A stretch of DNA of 60,588 nucleotides from Branchiostoma floridae (taxonomy: Eukaryota > Chordata > Leptocardii > Amphioxiformes > Branchiostomatidae): assembly GCF_000003815.2 (NCBI RefSeq), contig NC_049983.1:14426273-14486860 (forward strand), written 5' to 3'. A program made the translations under genes and the position numbers. The notes beneath the pieces were generated by a model, which was given only the letters and a program-made list of their open reading frames with translations, did no database searches and was not told the DNA's origin. Positions within the stretch are counted from its first letter, which is position 1. Every line of letters starts with the position of its first letter. Below, in pieces: positions 39,501 to 54,500 of this stretch.

Positions 39501-42500
39501 CAGTGTCACCACTGTCTGGCTGGAAGGATTCCAGATATGAAAGAGAGGGTACAAATCAAGACCTACATGGGCATGGGTTCAACATATGGAAAGTACCTAC
39601 TGTTACAAGTTGAGATAGAAACAGGTTACCCAAACACTTACAGCATAGACTAAATATGACGCTTTCAATCTATCCTTCTTTACTTGCCATGAGGAGCAGA
39701 CAGATGAGCAAAGCTATTTGTGAACTTGCTCAAATCAGCAAAGTCTGAGTAATCTGCATAACAGTATAAAATGTACTTCCATGTACTCAAAAACAGCTAC
39801 ATCTTCTACATCAACTAATTCACAAGAACATTGAATCAACTTCAGGACATTGTCCCTTCAAAGCAACCACAACCAGTGTCAAGGCAGTGGACACCAAATT
39901 TATCAATGTTTTACACACTAAATCAATGCACCTTACCAAAAGAACACAACTAAATGTACTGAGCACAATTTACCCAAAACTTATTTGGCTATCAACATGC
40001 TACAAGAATAGTTATTATATATCTTACCATCCTTACAAATACACAGGTTTGTAGGAGCAAAAATCCAACTCAGAACACAGCTGTATTGGATACATCACAT
40101 AACTTTTCAAGTTTATTATTGTACTTAGCAGGTGGGATCTGGTGGTTCTGGCCTCTAAAACCCCTGAGTCTCCACCATAATCTCCTAACAGCACAGTTCT
40201 GGCTTGTTTTGGGAACATGCAGAAAATCCATGGGTAAACAGCTCTATGTCAGACTATGAAAATAGGTCATCCAAAGCACACAAGTACACAACGAAAAGTA
40301 ACAAAATTATCCCAACAAGTCACCTGGACACTACTGACCACTTACCGAGGAAACACTGTTTCTCCTGGTCTGGATTCGAGTTTAGCACACACAAGTACAT
40401 GCTTCTTCCTTTTCCCTCCGGTCTGGCTCACTCACAGGTGCTGGACAAACCGTGCTGATACAGGCACTGCTTCGGACATTGGATAATTGCCCACTATCGA
40501 TTCTTTCCTACACCGTCATTCACTTGACTTACAGCATGCTATTTTGTACGGTCAGGGGTAAAACTTCCCCGTGCAGACAGGAACAAACTGTTTCTAGTTG
40601 GGACAAGAGGGACTGGAGTGGCCTGTTGAGTTGTGTGCAGGAGAGCAACAGTGCTGTCAAGCACAACCTCCTTTGTCCTACTTGTACCAGGACCCAGGGA
40701 GCATGAAAAGTGATATCCTCTCAGAGGTGGGCAGGGCTTGGGGAGAGCTGGCTTCAAACCATCTTGTCCTATCCCCTACAGTCCCCTGACAGTGGTCATC
40801 AAATCAGCACAGGAAGCATGGACATCAACACATCAAGTCTTGTGGTATCTCCTACATGCCTCTTCAGATCATCACTGGTGGTTCCAAGAGTGCTTGAGGT
40901 GAGAGGTATAAATCCAGACAGTTGCAGAGTGCCCAAAGCCAGTGGTTACAGGCAGCCTTCTAGCTTAGAACAACAAGTCAAATGGATCTGGACTGGAGTG
41001 TTGCCATGCATCACCCTCCTCTGGCCAGGTCATTGACATCCCCTGGCCAACTGGGGAGGCACTTATCAGCAGTCTGCCCCTCCCCCTGGCACCTCCAAAC
41101 AACCTTCATGTGTCTCACCTTGCAAGCACTGCACTCTCCATAACAACTCCCAGTTGTAACAATCACCTTGGAAAGGCCCTCTAGACTAGAGTTAGAGATA
41201 TATTATCCTTACCATCAAAAATGGTATCAGCTTCACACCACAATGTCAGATGAAGATGGAATGGCAATGTGCCAAGTAAAGATTTTACATCAGCTTGTAC
41301 TCACATCTACCCACCCCAAACTTGGTACTTTATCATCAACGGGCGATGCGTTTCCAATTTCTTCATCACTCTGAGCTTGGGGGTCAAGTAAATCATGCAT
41401 CAAGGTCAATTCATGAAAGCAGATGAAACTTGGGATTCAATTTCAATTTCCAGGCTGGAAATTGCGTACACTTTTTTAGACTTAGAATTTCCATATATAT
41501 CTGTGCCAGACTGTGTGTAGCTACATACTGGGTTACATATGACATATCAAATCCAGTCCAGGAAGTTCTGATATTCATGTATTGATGCTGTACCATCTCT
41601 GATGCTTGTTGCATACATTTGACTTTTCTTGCTTTCAAATACTAGTACACAGTATAGTACACTACCATCATCTGGTAATTTGCATTCTTAGCTCCTGAGT
41701 ATATCCATAACTATGGCCTTAAAAAAAAATGCCAACTCAGGGACATGCACCGATATGGTTGACCTGGTATAGACCAATGCGAATGTGAACATCATATGGT
41801 TATTCATATGGTTTGTGTTATAATACAGATCCTCCAAGCATGAAGGATATGGCACTGACCCCATATTGGATGTATAGTTGTACTCCTCAGTGTCACCAAC
41901 ACATAGAATGATAGATCATGACCAGTTGTCCTTTCCAATAGCGCTAAAGCTTTACAATGTCAATTTCAGTTAGGCTGTTGCATGGGAATGGGGAGGCTAG
42001 GAAGACAGCCAGCATTAAATCAAAATATCGGTCGGTGCCACTGACAATTTTACAAGACAGTACATGGATCAACAATACAAGACATGGTTGGAGATTCTGT
42101 AACTGTCTCCTTTCTGTCTCAGATTCTATGTCTGTAAAAGAGATGATATTTCTAGAATACCAATCACTTTGTAGACAGAATATCATCTTTCATTTTGATG
42201 TCATAGAATCATAATAATGGTTTCCCATGTACAATATGGAGAGTATACAATCAGTGTTTTAGCAGTTGATATCTCTTCAAGTTCTTGTCATTTACATGTT
42301 AAGTCAAGATCCCAGATACAAATACAAATTCACAATGTCTTTCTATAAAACATATCCTGCTCATCAATATACAATGAACTTCAGGTAAATGAAAATAATT
42401 AACAATTGATGCCAGTAGCTGTATAATTACAAATATTTACAGGAATACACAAAGGGACACATCCATTGCATGTGCCATTCACAGTCACAATAATCTTCTA

Positions 42501-45500
42501 ATAAATTATGCAAGTCACATACTTTAATTCCTGTAACAGAGCTTTTCAAAAATCCCTCCCAAAAAGCAAATTAACCTTATGGTAATTGTACAGGGACAAT
42601 ACCCCACACAAACAATACACAACAATGGCCCTTTCACCTTCGGGGTGCCCAATGTGTGAGCATGAAATTAGCTTGACCTACCCAAGACTACATGACTTGT
42701 ATTGGGTGATAGTGTAATTTGTCACATGGCACAAAGCATTCAGTTCTAACAGAAGGGGCCCCACAGGCCACACATTCAATCTGCCCAACATTCAACCCCG
42801 CTTAATGACTTTACTTCCAGACTTCCAGCCATGTCTAAGTTCAAATCAAGGAGATGATGCCAATTGCACCCCTTGACCCCAGCATTAGGCCTGTTGCAAT
42901 TTTGTCCCTCTTTACACAGTCAGTGTTTATGCTGAATCGTAGAAAAATATACATCAATGAAGTCGGTAAACCGTCTTTAATTCAAAAATATACTTCACAG
43001 TTGTCTGTCTGATTGGCCAATATGAATATCTCATCTGGAAGACCCTGCATGGCATGGATTATTGAATCAGGAAGATCATAACATATTTAGAGGCCCGACT
43101 CTGTCTTGTGTGATGGTATAAATCCCTATATTGTTGTTGGAACATTTTTCACCACAGCTATGTACTGTTTTACATCTCTGGATGTACATTATCAGCTGCA
43201 GGGATGGACTGATGTTGCTGATAAGACTGCATTTCTTACCTGTTGCTATGTTCTTTTACATGATGTACAATGATAGAGAGCAAGTTCTTTACACTTCCTA
43301 ATTGTACTGAACTTCATGACAGGTCCATAGTCTCAAACAAAAGATATTGCTTTTCCCGTCAATGTCATTACCTGAGTAATCAAGAGCCAGCCATGGTGTC
43401 TAGTCCCATAAAACCCCTGGCACCATGGCTTGCTGCAGTCTGACCATTTTTATCCACCCCAACAAAGGGAGAGAAATTGAAGATAGCCCAGATAACCCAG
43501 ATGAGCCAGACCCTCCATCAGGCTGACCCACAGAGATAGTCAGGTCTGCACCATTTGTAAAGGGAGAATACCCAACAGTCTGATTAGGCACTGGACCTAG
43601 AAATCAAATGGGTGCTTATACTGGACCCATGGGGGAGAGAGGTCACGCCAACTTCACACCGAAATTAGGTCTCTATTGTGAGCTATTCCGTTCATGAAGG
43701 GACAATTTTCCCATTAGGACAACAAACAAAAATTGCTCTTGGCCCTAAAGCTATAGTTATAAAAGATACAGCAACAACTCATACAATTACATGGAGAGAA
43801 ACTTCGACTTTGATGACCTATTTGATAGGACACAATAAAAGCCTCCTCTCTAGTACCAGGGGAACCATCCATAACCACTGCCACCACACACCATGTATTA
43901 GGACAGGGGAGAACGCTCTATAAATGGACAGGCACGGATTAATTGAGGCTCATACAAACTCCTCACAAACCATGATTGCACCAGCTTAGCTGGCATCTTA
44001 GCAATGCCAATATCAAAGAAACCCAGCATCATTAATAGTCCTGGGGCTAATTGGAGTAAGGAGGATCCCCCCATATTTCCCCTGACTCTAAAATTGGCAA
44101 CAGTACCAAATGACAGGGACAGCATGCACACTCTTCCATAAAACATCCCTTGGACAAACACTGACCACCAGTCTGTCCTTATTAACCATTGGACTCAAAT
44201 AGCACCTCAGCCTAGCCATGTCTTCCTAACTAAGGACACATATACATTGGTATTGCAGACAGTTTGTGTGATCTTCCCTCTGCTACTAACTATGTCCAGA
44301 TAAGTAAACAGAGCTGGGGAAGAATGTTGCTCTGCCAGATTTAATTCCTTTTCCTTCGTTCCAGGCTGACCCCTTTGATTCGATACTGCAAGGAAATACT
44401 ACAAACTGTAACCTAGGCGCTCTGAATGTCTTGAAATAGTGCTCTCAAGAGCCAGCTGTTGGTGGCAAAAGGCCTGCCCCACAAAGAAAGTATTTGCACT
44501 GCCTTTATACTAGGGTTAGGACCGAAACAGCTGCATCCTCAGCTTGGACTCCACTGTTTTACCACAGGAAGTGGTCATACTTTTACCAAAAATAATACCA
44601 AGCTGGAGGGAGAACTCACAAAATACTGCAGACCATGACCAGATATTGCAGAAAATAGACAGCAGTTGTCCAGCTGCTTTGGTAGCTGCACAGGGTTACA
44701 CACCATGACAAGCTCATCTGCTGCTGTCTACTGTGAAGTAAGCATGCAGAAAGTCAGTGGACTTACGCCGAAAGGATAACTTGGCACGCCTCCTTGCCTT
44801 CCGTTTCTCTGCCTCCAGGAGGAAGCGCACTTCCGAGGGGGATAAGTCCATGGCTGGGGGGAAAGGAGAGGCCTAACCACCATTACTTCAGAGGGGCACC
44901 ACCCCACATCTGGACCTCTCTGCTTCAGCACTGACTGGCCGTTAACATTTTTTGGTGAGGGGTGGAAGTGGGTTATCCCAACTGTCCTAACCATGTGGGT
45001 CTCCAGATAAAACAAGCATGAGATGTCCCCAAATATGGAGGCTATCCCAGGGGGCATAAAGATATTGTGACAAATCAGCTGCATTCATCCACCCGTCTAT
45101 CACATGATGCTCTCAGTTTTGTGTATTGCAATGATTACAGGATCCTTCCTGGACCCCTCCACCATTTTCTGGCTTGGTTTCCCCTTCCAGGGTTAGCTTT
45201 ACAAACAGTCAACAGATCAGTGTCAACACCACTGAGCCACAAGTTCCTGGAGAACATGTAACAAGTTTGCTGAAGTCTCTTCACACTATCTTGCCTAATC
45301 CCCACACATGCTGACCCAAATCACACCAAACACAAACAGGGGCATTCCCCACAAGGAAGTCCATTTATTGTTTTATGAACTCCTTACACACAGGGCAATT
45401 GACAAGCCAATTGGGCAAGATCATCTCCATTCATGAGTAATGAGCTACCCTGATAAAAGATTTCACAGCTCATATTTTATCTAAACACCACTGACTCCTC

Positions 45501-48500
45501 CCACTTGTATAAAGGGCACTTCCTGCAATGTGTTTCTGATGTAAAAAATAAATACAATGGCAACAACTTAGAATACACATACATCCCTAAAATACATCAG
45601 CATGCCAGGCCTCAAAAAAAGAAGGAAAAAAGTGACCAAGGTCTTATCTGATCTGAAATCTGCTGTTCCTACAAGCTATAACCTCCTCTAATAACACTAT
45701 CAGTACAACCAGATGGTTCAAATTGATCTTGTCAAATTGTATGTTTTATCAGTACAGCACATTGTTTGTGGCAGATGTTTTTATCACTGACAATCATCGC
45801 TGACCACCGTTATTCACACTTTTTCTATGTCACCACGAGGAAGAGAAGTGAGACTGAATTTTGAATTTTCATTTTAGACATGGAGCAAATCTCCCAACGG
45901 AACAGAAACAGACTTCCTGTATTCCACTGTGGTCAAAAGACACCGACAATTGTACCGCAAGGAAATTATAACAACAGGCAGCAAACACATTCTTTGACAA
46001 GTTTACTTTCCCCTTTGATCAGACCCACACCACTGTTTACACAATGACATGCTGGAAAATCCATGATGAAGACAAACAAACTGAACCAGCAGATATTTCC
46101 ATCCCTTTCCCTGGGGACAAATCACAAAGCGTTGCTAGGTTAGAGTTAACCCACTTTGGGAAATAAAGGTGAAAAACACTGCCTCAGCTCAACCAGTGAT
46201 TCAAGATTGACCTATACATCAAGGTAAAGATTTTAGAGCCTATCCAGAAGGGCAAAACAATCAGTCCAGTTGATCAACCTTCTTACCAACACAATCCTAT
46301 CTTTGATGGATCCCTTTACCCCTTTAGCACAGCCTAGCCACACAAAAAGCAACAATACCCCCTTTCCCATGGGATTCCATCCTCACATCCAGTTTTCTAA
46401 TCAGAGGGATATCCAAAACAGATGGTGCTTAGAGAGGCCACTTCTAGTTCAAAGCAAATGCCCCATCAGGGAAAAAAAACGCTTCGCCAACACCTATGGA
46501 AAAGCTGCTGGTAAAAGCTGTTTGCAAAAGCCACTTTGCTGCGCATATCCACATTGAATGATGCCATTGATGGAAGAAATAAGAGACTACCTTTCAAAAT
46601 ACAATGAGGCAATCATAGAAAATCAAATGTACTGAACACAACTGGCAATGCAATCGTCTCCGATAGGGAAATCTTTCCATTCCCACTTGATCCAAGTGTT
46701 TCTATTGGCGCCTGGTATAATTAGAGACAGCCATTGTAGATGGATGGCATGATACCAATGGCAGGTATGTCATCACTTAGGGCCAGACCAAACAAAGCAA
46801 AGGTCCCAGACCAGCAAACTAAAAACCATCAACAAAATCCTTTTGGAAACTGACAAATCCTTTAGTCCCACACAACAATGCATTATATTTCAATCACATC
46901 CTCCGTCCCCTCCCTCCCTGCCACTCAACTCAACCTAGCCTATGGTAAATAGAAGGAGAATGTTGGCTGCAGACCTCCTTTCAGTTTGGCTGAAAACTGC
47001 ACCATCCCAACAACTTCACTTCAAAGTGTCCCTGACCCTTCAACCTAAAGCTTGTCCTGGAATACTTCACTGCTCTTATGCTATGAAGTTTTTGTACATT
47101 CATTTCTATAACATCTTACATGTACCAAAATGTGACATGTTTATCCATTTCATTTGACCAAAGTTTTCCAATTCATTAATTCCAAAATGCGATGGACTAT
47201 CTTGCAACAGCATAATGTGTTGTGTTGAAATTCCTTGGTTGAAACAATACGAGTGCTAACCTTGCCATGAATAATAGTGCTTTATGCAGCCTTACATAAC
47301 ACGAGAAAATCAGCAGCATTTTTGACAAGTGCAATCTACATCTCATACAAACAATAGAATTAGCTTGACAGTTCCCATACAAAAATCGTGGGTGGTACAT
47401 TGCTTCAGGTGTTGTGAAACTGCTGTTAGCTGTACAACCTGTCTAAAACACCTGTCAAAGGACGTACAAATTACGATGCTATTCTGTGTTCACTCACTGT
47501 TGTGTTACTGAAACTTGCCAAGTCATGACTAATGTTACTTTTTGTTTGCCAGTATTTACAGACAGTTGAATGTTTTTTCTCTAATCACCCAACCATTGTA
47601 TGTCATCCATTTCATTTTTTTTTTCAAAATGACAACAAAACCATCACAGGTGTTATTAATATCAAGATGTTTTGTTGCATTACTAAACTGGCGTAATTGT
47701 GATGTAAGTGTGTACCACAGATTCAACAATCCAAGTATACAGTAGATCTAACACTTCTATGAAAGTAATTCTTTATCTTTGACCTAGAATGACCTCTACC
47801 TATCATGTAAGGCTGCTTACACTTTACAAGCAGGAATTACATCCAGGGTAAGGTTTTCAGATAAATCAATTGAATGACATACAATATATTTCTGATGCCC
47901 ATTCCTTCAGTATCCATCAGATGCCCATCAGTAGATCTTACCATTACTTGCTACTCCCTATATAACTACAGTGACTAGATAACTATAGTGACTGGATGTA
48001 AAGAAGACCCCTATAATCAATCACAATCCTCATCTATTAGACAAAGTCCCATGGGGAACATGAACACCCTGATAAATTCATATTGGAAAACCCATATCTG
48101 GGACAAACCTCTCTCTTCAGTGCTGAATCTGTACAGCGTGATCTCCCCATGCGCTTCCCTAGATACCAACATCTGGTTTCTATCCTGCTAGCAAAGTCAT
48201 CTCCAGCATTGACAAACTTTAATCTACATGTTGGTACACTCATATATTTATTATAGACTGTCAATAGCAACATTCACCAAAGTCTAAATTTGTATTGATT
48301 AGGACATCAATAAAACTGATTGGGAAGTCAGATTTTGCTTCATCAGCTCTTGATACAATATGGTAGATCCACAAATGAATAGATGTATGCAGGGGATTGC
48401 CAATCATTCCGCCACGTCTCACTGGGTTTATGGTTAATCTATAAAATATAACCCACAGATGGAGTATGCCCTGATTGGTAATCACACATCAGGCCTTCTT

Positions 48501-51500
48501 CTTCTAGCCCTATAGTGCATGTGCTATGGTTTTGAACAGTTTACCTTCTGCTAAATATTTCCACTTGATAGTTCTCAATCTATGAGTAATGAATAATGGA
48601 GACTAAAATAACATCTACATACATGAAATGTGATATTTTTGTTATCATTTCTACCATGGGGTGGATTAGTCTGCCATGTGTACATGATTTGGCACAGACG
48701 TTTGAACCATCAAACTCAAGGTCTATAGATCTGTAGTATGTATAAGGATTTGAGCCATCCAGTCAGGTCACTTGAGTCCTGAGTGGGTGGACATGTCTTG
48801 GGGCTGTTTGTGAAATTTTTCAGTAACTAAAAGAAAAGACACAGCCTTTTTCTTTATTGTCAGAAAGACCTAACTTGTTCGGGAAAATTGTACTTATCAA
48901 AACATTAACCAATTTAAGTTGCTTTGCCAATGGGGCATCCAAGCACAAACAGCTGTATGTTCTCTGGCTACTGATGTTACATTACTTAAAATACAAGACA
49001 TCATCTTCATGGTTCTGCAATAGATAGCCACAGGCGATCCCACCTCTGAGGTTACACCTAAGGTGATCATAACATAGTCTATGGGAGCCTGGTTAACACC
49101 TAGAAACACCTGTCTGTTGATACAGTAAAGACAACCATTCAAACAACATTTCAAACTACAAGTATCCCCAATGCATAATACTCACATGTTCCCCTTCAAT
49201 ATATATATAACATATTAAGAATTAAGAAGAGATTGTGTAAATTTTACATTTACAACTGTCATAAACAAGAGTTAAACTAAACCTCGAACACAGGGTGGGA
49301 AAAACTTTAAAGAACTTAGTTGCAATAATCCCACCAAAGGAAATATAGTTAATGTATGTATGAAAGTTACACAATAACATGATGTGTATTGGATTTAAGT
49401 GAATGAAAGCCTATATAAACATACCATTTCACCATTGCTTATCTTAGCAATCTCATTGTTTCCAGTATAACTAACACAAACAATGACATCATAATGAGCT
49501 AATCTAACCTTTGTGCCTTTGGTGCAAAAACAGCAATGTTACAATAGTGCTACAATATATACTATTTATAGCCTAGACAACCAATAACTTTGAACTCTGT
49601 TGATGTCAGTTTATGAAAAAAAGTTAGAACAAAAGTTGTCATATATTTCAACAATATAAGTAAACCAAACAAACTTTAAATATTTCATCTTTTAATATGC
49701 TATGTATATACACATACAGACACATGGAGACAGGATTTTTTCTAAGTTTCGTCAGTCAAGAAGACAAAGAAACAGGAAGATGCAGGAAACCAGAGTGGCC
49801 CAACAGGATGACCTATAACAACTGAGGTCAAAGGGCAAGTCAGACAATCACTCTACCTTGACAGGTGACAATTTGCTAAGGACAACAAATGTCTACAGAT
49901 TACTTAATTTTTCTTTTTGTATAGTCGTTTTTCTTTCTAGGAAATTCTACCTATCAAGTCAGCTTTCGCTTATCTGTTATACAACACTGCGACAGGTCAC
50001 ACTATAACAGCTGGCAGGCGAAAACCTGAAGTCTTGAAAACCCATAGCCTATCATTAGTGTATAATGTGCCGGTTCCGTTACTCAATTACAATGTGTTGC
50101 CCTCCTCTGGTCTTCCTCCTGTATGAACATCTAATTACAGCAGACCAGTGTCTCCAAACAAGCTTGGTTTGACCCTGCTACCACCCAGAGGAGAAGGCAA
50201 AATGTCACAGGTCTACAGTGTAACAATTATAACAATTGTCAAGTGAATTGGGACTCATAATTTGGGCCTGTTGGATGTGTACTGAGACTCTCCAGCATGG
50301 TACAAGATATTCCATTGGAACAACAGAAGTATGACCCAGCCTGAGGACCTCTCCTCTTCCTGCCCAGCTGTTGCCACTGTCCTGTCATCATCACCTTTCC
50401 CTTGTGTTTTTGTGAGGGGGTGGGGGCAGAAACTTGTACACCTGCAGGGCAGGACAGCTGGCACCTCTCTCACAACAACAATCCCACTGGTCATTCTACT
50501 AATGGAACCAAACATCCAGTCTGAATCAATGGAGCCATTTTCCTTCTAGAGGGAACCATTAACAACCTCTTCCTCAGTGTGGTGACCCCTTCATGATATA
50601 ATTTGTGCTTCTTTATAGATCTACTTACTACACAACCATGGTGTTCTCCTGTATTGCCAGGGGTGCCATATGGTTATTATGTGGCATGTATGCACACAAT
50701 CGTCATGCTAGGGCTAAGAAGTATACCATATTTTACAACATATTGTTAGACAAAAGTACATGGTATCATGCACTAGTGTTCCTGTAAACTGGGTCTCTAA
50801 TGCTTTCCTGACCTCTCTGACAACCTTTATGCTACTTTAGCTCTTCATCAAATATTTATGGCAACAACCCAAAGCTGTACAGTATTTAATGACAGCGGTG
50901 TCAGACAGCACATATAGTGTTTCATCAAAAGGTCACTTCTATCTACCATGCAACATTCTGACTTTATTACGTTTTAATCAACAGGAGATGCTAACCATAT
51001 GTCATATTGGAAACATCAGGGCAACTTTGAACTTTGGTTATACAAACTGAATGTAGTAAATGTAGTGCATATGAGTCAATTACACAAGACATTATCATCA
51101 TTATGCAATAAAAACTTATCAAAACCAAGTGATAATGATCACCACCAAGAGATCCATTCAACTTAAATTAATGTATCAAAGCTGTCTTTCAACATCCTAC
51201 TAGGAGAAAACATATGTTTTCTATTCTGACTGACCTAGCTCTTACACTCCAAGTCATTACAGAAATACCAACAGGATAAGGGTACCCAATTATTTTGGCA
51301 GTACAGAATGAAAGGAAAGGTTATTTAGAAAGATCATCACACTGTGACATTCACACAACTAACATAAACTTTTATGTATGAAAGAAAAAACTGGATAGTA
51401 GGTTTGAAACATGTCAACATTGCATGATTCATAACAAAGTAGTACACAAGGCTTGTCTGTTGACATAGCTATCATCAAACTGCCATGCCATTCTTACACA

Positions 51501-54500
51501 TTTTCACATTTGTATGATGCACTGCTCTGGTGTAAGAAGTAACAAAAATTTAGTATGTGTGCAAGCACAAGCCATTGAACAGAAAGAAGCAACCATTGTG
51601 ACATGTAACTAGCTCATTTCTAAAGTGGGCATTACACCATTTCTTTACTATACACACAGCTCAAGAGTAAGCTTGCTTTGAATGTAAATGCTGATACTGT
51701 AACACTAGTGCCTACACCAATGGCACTGTCTGTGCGCTATTTGTCATGGTACACAGTTCTTCATGCAGAACAAATCCTCTTGATTTCGTCCTCCTAACAC
51801 AGTTATAGGAAGCTTTACTTGTTTACTGAAGAACATCTGCTTCTCTTGGCGTGTTATTCTTGGGACTTCCTTTGGAGATGGGTATGAAAACAAGCCAACC
51901 AAAGGACATGTTTATAGGGCATTCCTACTGTCATTTTGTGTACTCAAGGACAAAACCTCCACAAAACCCAACTTCTCATAACATTCCTGCCAAAAATGCA
52001 AACTTGGCATGCTTCCAAATATTCCTGACTAGCATGTAGCACTGCTGAGGTGAACTTCACATTCCATACCGCACGTTTTCATAGACACAGAGGAAAACAG
52101 GGTAAAATGTTACTGATACACATATTGTGATATGTATGAATCTATATCAAAATCTAATGCATTGTGACCTTTTATTCAAACAGAGCATATCCTGGTTGTA
52201 AACTAGAGCATGTACCCTGGAATGCATCCTCGGATATGATTATGAATAATCTTTTTTCCAAACAGTCCCCGTGCTGGTTCAGCAAGGCCAATATAACACA
52301 TCTACTTTCATTAAGCTGCAAATAGCATGTTAAATGAAATCAATGCTGTCAACATGACTACACTAACCTTGTTACATTTCTATTGATGAATAGTCTGTTC
52401 TCAATAATCCCTATGCATACGAGATCTTGTCTAATCTTGTTTGTGGTCAGACTGTCTGCATAATCAACAGGCCTGCCCCAGGCTGGGAAGACCTACATAG
52501 GAAATGGCAGACATGCCAGTCTCGCAACAACAAAAACAACAAACAGTAAAACAAAATCAACTCTACCAACATATGGAAAACTAATGTACATCAAAATAGA
52601 TGTCTAGACTTGTGTCCATGCCCTAACACTCACCCAAGATAACACTGACTGTTTCTGTTTCTTTTTATTGATTTGCTAAGCACTAAGTACGGACAAGATC
52701 CTGCCCTGGGCAAAACCATTTGACATCCGTTCATTCAACCCTCCCTATCTCTACCACAGAGAAGTTCGTCTGAAGACTGAATTGTAGACTTCCTTGATAC
52801 TGTGGCCTGCCTTATCTACAAATGGCTGTACTAATATGGAGAAGCTGGCTTCCTCAATGAGACCCGGCAACATGTCAGTGTCCCTGAACTCCAGACGGAA
52901 GTGGGCACAAACTCTTCCTGCAACATGCTGTCTCCTTCCATATCAAAATACGCCTTGTGTCCACTGTCATAGTCCAAAAAGTTCCCAAAACTGACCTAAT
53001 ATAAGGATGTTGGGCATGACTTCTTGTAGAGTCATAGTGCCGTTTAACAGGAGAGACATAGCAAAATCCCTCCCTTTTCCTGCCAATCCCATATTACAGT
53101 ATTCAGAGTAACTCCCACCTCATATAAGGAAATGAATGTTGAGTTCAGATCTGTAATACTAATAGAACTGAAGACGCAACATTTATTTCCTGGTGCTGTT
53201 GTAGTCCCAATGTTACCCACAGGCACATGCTAATCAAATGACTTATGCTGTTAGGCTGTGTTAGTTCAAACTGGGCAACATAAAACAAGAAACAAATTTA
53301 GACCAGGAACAATGGTCCTTTTCTACAGATTAGTTCTGCATTTGTATGGGTGTCCCCAGCGATTCTCCCAAAATAATAGGCTCCACGGGCCATTATCTCC
53401 AAAATTTGGCTCAGAGAGTTTTATCCATAACCCAGCAGCGCATGAAATCCTGCTGTTCACCTTTATTCATATTTTAATAGGTTCCATTCACAGGGAAATC
53501 AGGATACAATGGGGAATCGTGGAGGGCAAAACTGACAGTGACACCAACAGGGCAGATTTCCCTTCGGTCCTTTCATATTATGGGCCTGATCTGCTGTGAT
53601 AGGGGTTGGGATGTTTTCCTTTTCAAACCTTCCCATTAAGTGGCGTTGGTAAGTTGTGTTTACAACCAGCTTTGGAGCTATATGATATACAATATAACTC
53701 TTTTTCTTCTATCACACCAAGGATCACACACAGCCAAAGTTGCGGTCCAGAACGAAACAATATTATATTTGATAGAATACTGAATTTTTCTCCACCCGAC
53801 TATACCAGCAGTATCAACTGACAATAAACATGCTGCTTACCCAGACTTCTTCCAAAGGATTTAACATTTTGCCGTTCTCATCATTTCAATAAAGTAAAAA
53901 GCAACCCAAGAAATGAAATCACAATCTTACAATGCATGATTCACAATGCATATGTACCCTGTGTTGGTTACAGCTTAAACTTTGTATCTGCTACCCACAA
54001 CACCCACCCAAATGGAAAAGAAAATGGTAGGGAAGCGATCAATCTATCCCATCTTGTTAGTATAACAGCACAGCAGGGGACCTGGACATGGCATTGGGTT
54101 GGCATTTGTGGTATTTTGAAACTCATATCCCAGTACAAGTCATGACAAGGTCCTGGGGTCACTTTCAACAACTTCAAGTGCACTTGATCCACTTTCACTT
54201 TTGATTTCAACATCATGACTTGTCAAAAAAACAAACACAGAAAGTCATGTTTCCAGAACTCTGGTGTCAAGTTACAGAATGGTTCTGTAAATCTATTATT
54301 GCAATTTATGACATGTAGGTTATACCAATACACGGTCACGTTTGTTCAGTGTGTATGTCTGGTAAACTAGACCGACTGAAACCAACTGATTCGCACCGAA
54401 GCGTCGGCTTACTCTCGACAGTTTCCACATGGGATTTACATACGAAAGGACCTCTGTTCATTAATGACCTGCATTCCAAAACATACAAAGCAACAAGTTT

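Noticed and set aside
43400-43591. Gly/Ser-rich minus-strand frame considered as another intron 1 exon
   Set aside because: No donor with matching phase and no strong acceptor-donor pair enclosing it.
53258-53599. 113-codon plus-strand open frame
   Set aside because: No similarity, codon pattern or splice support; on the antisense strand of srGAP intron 1.
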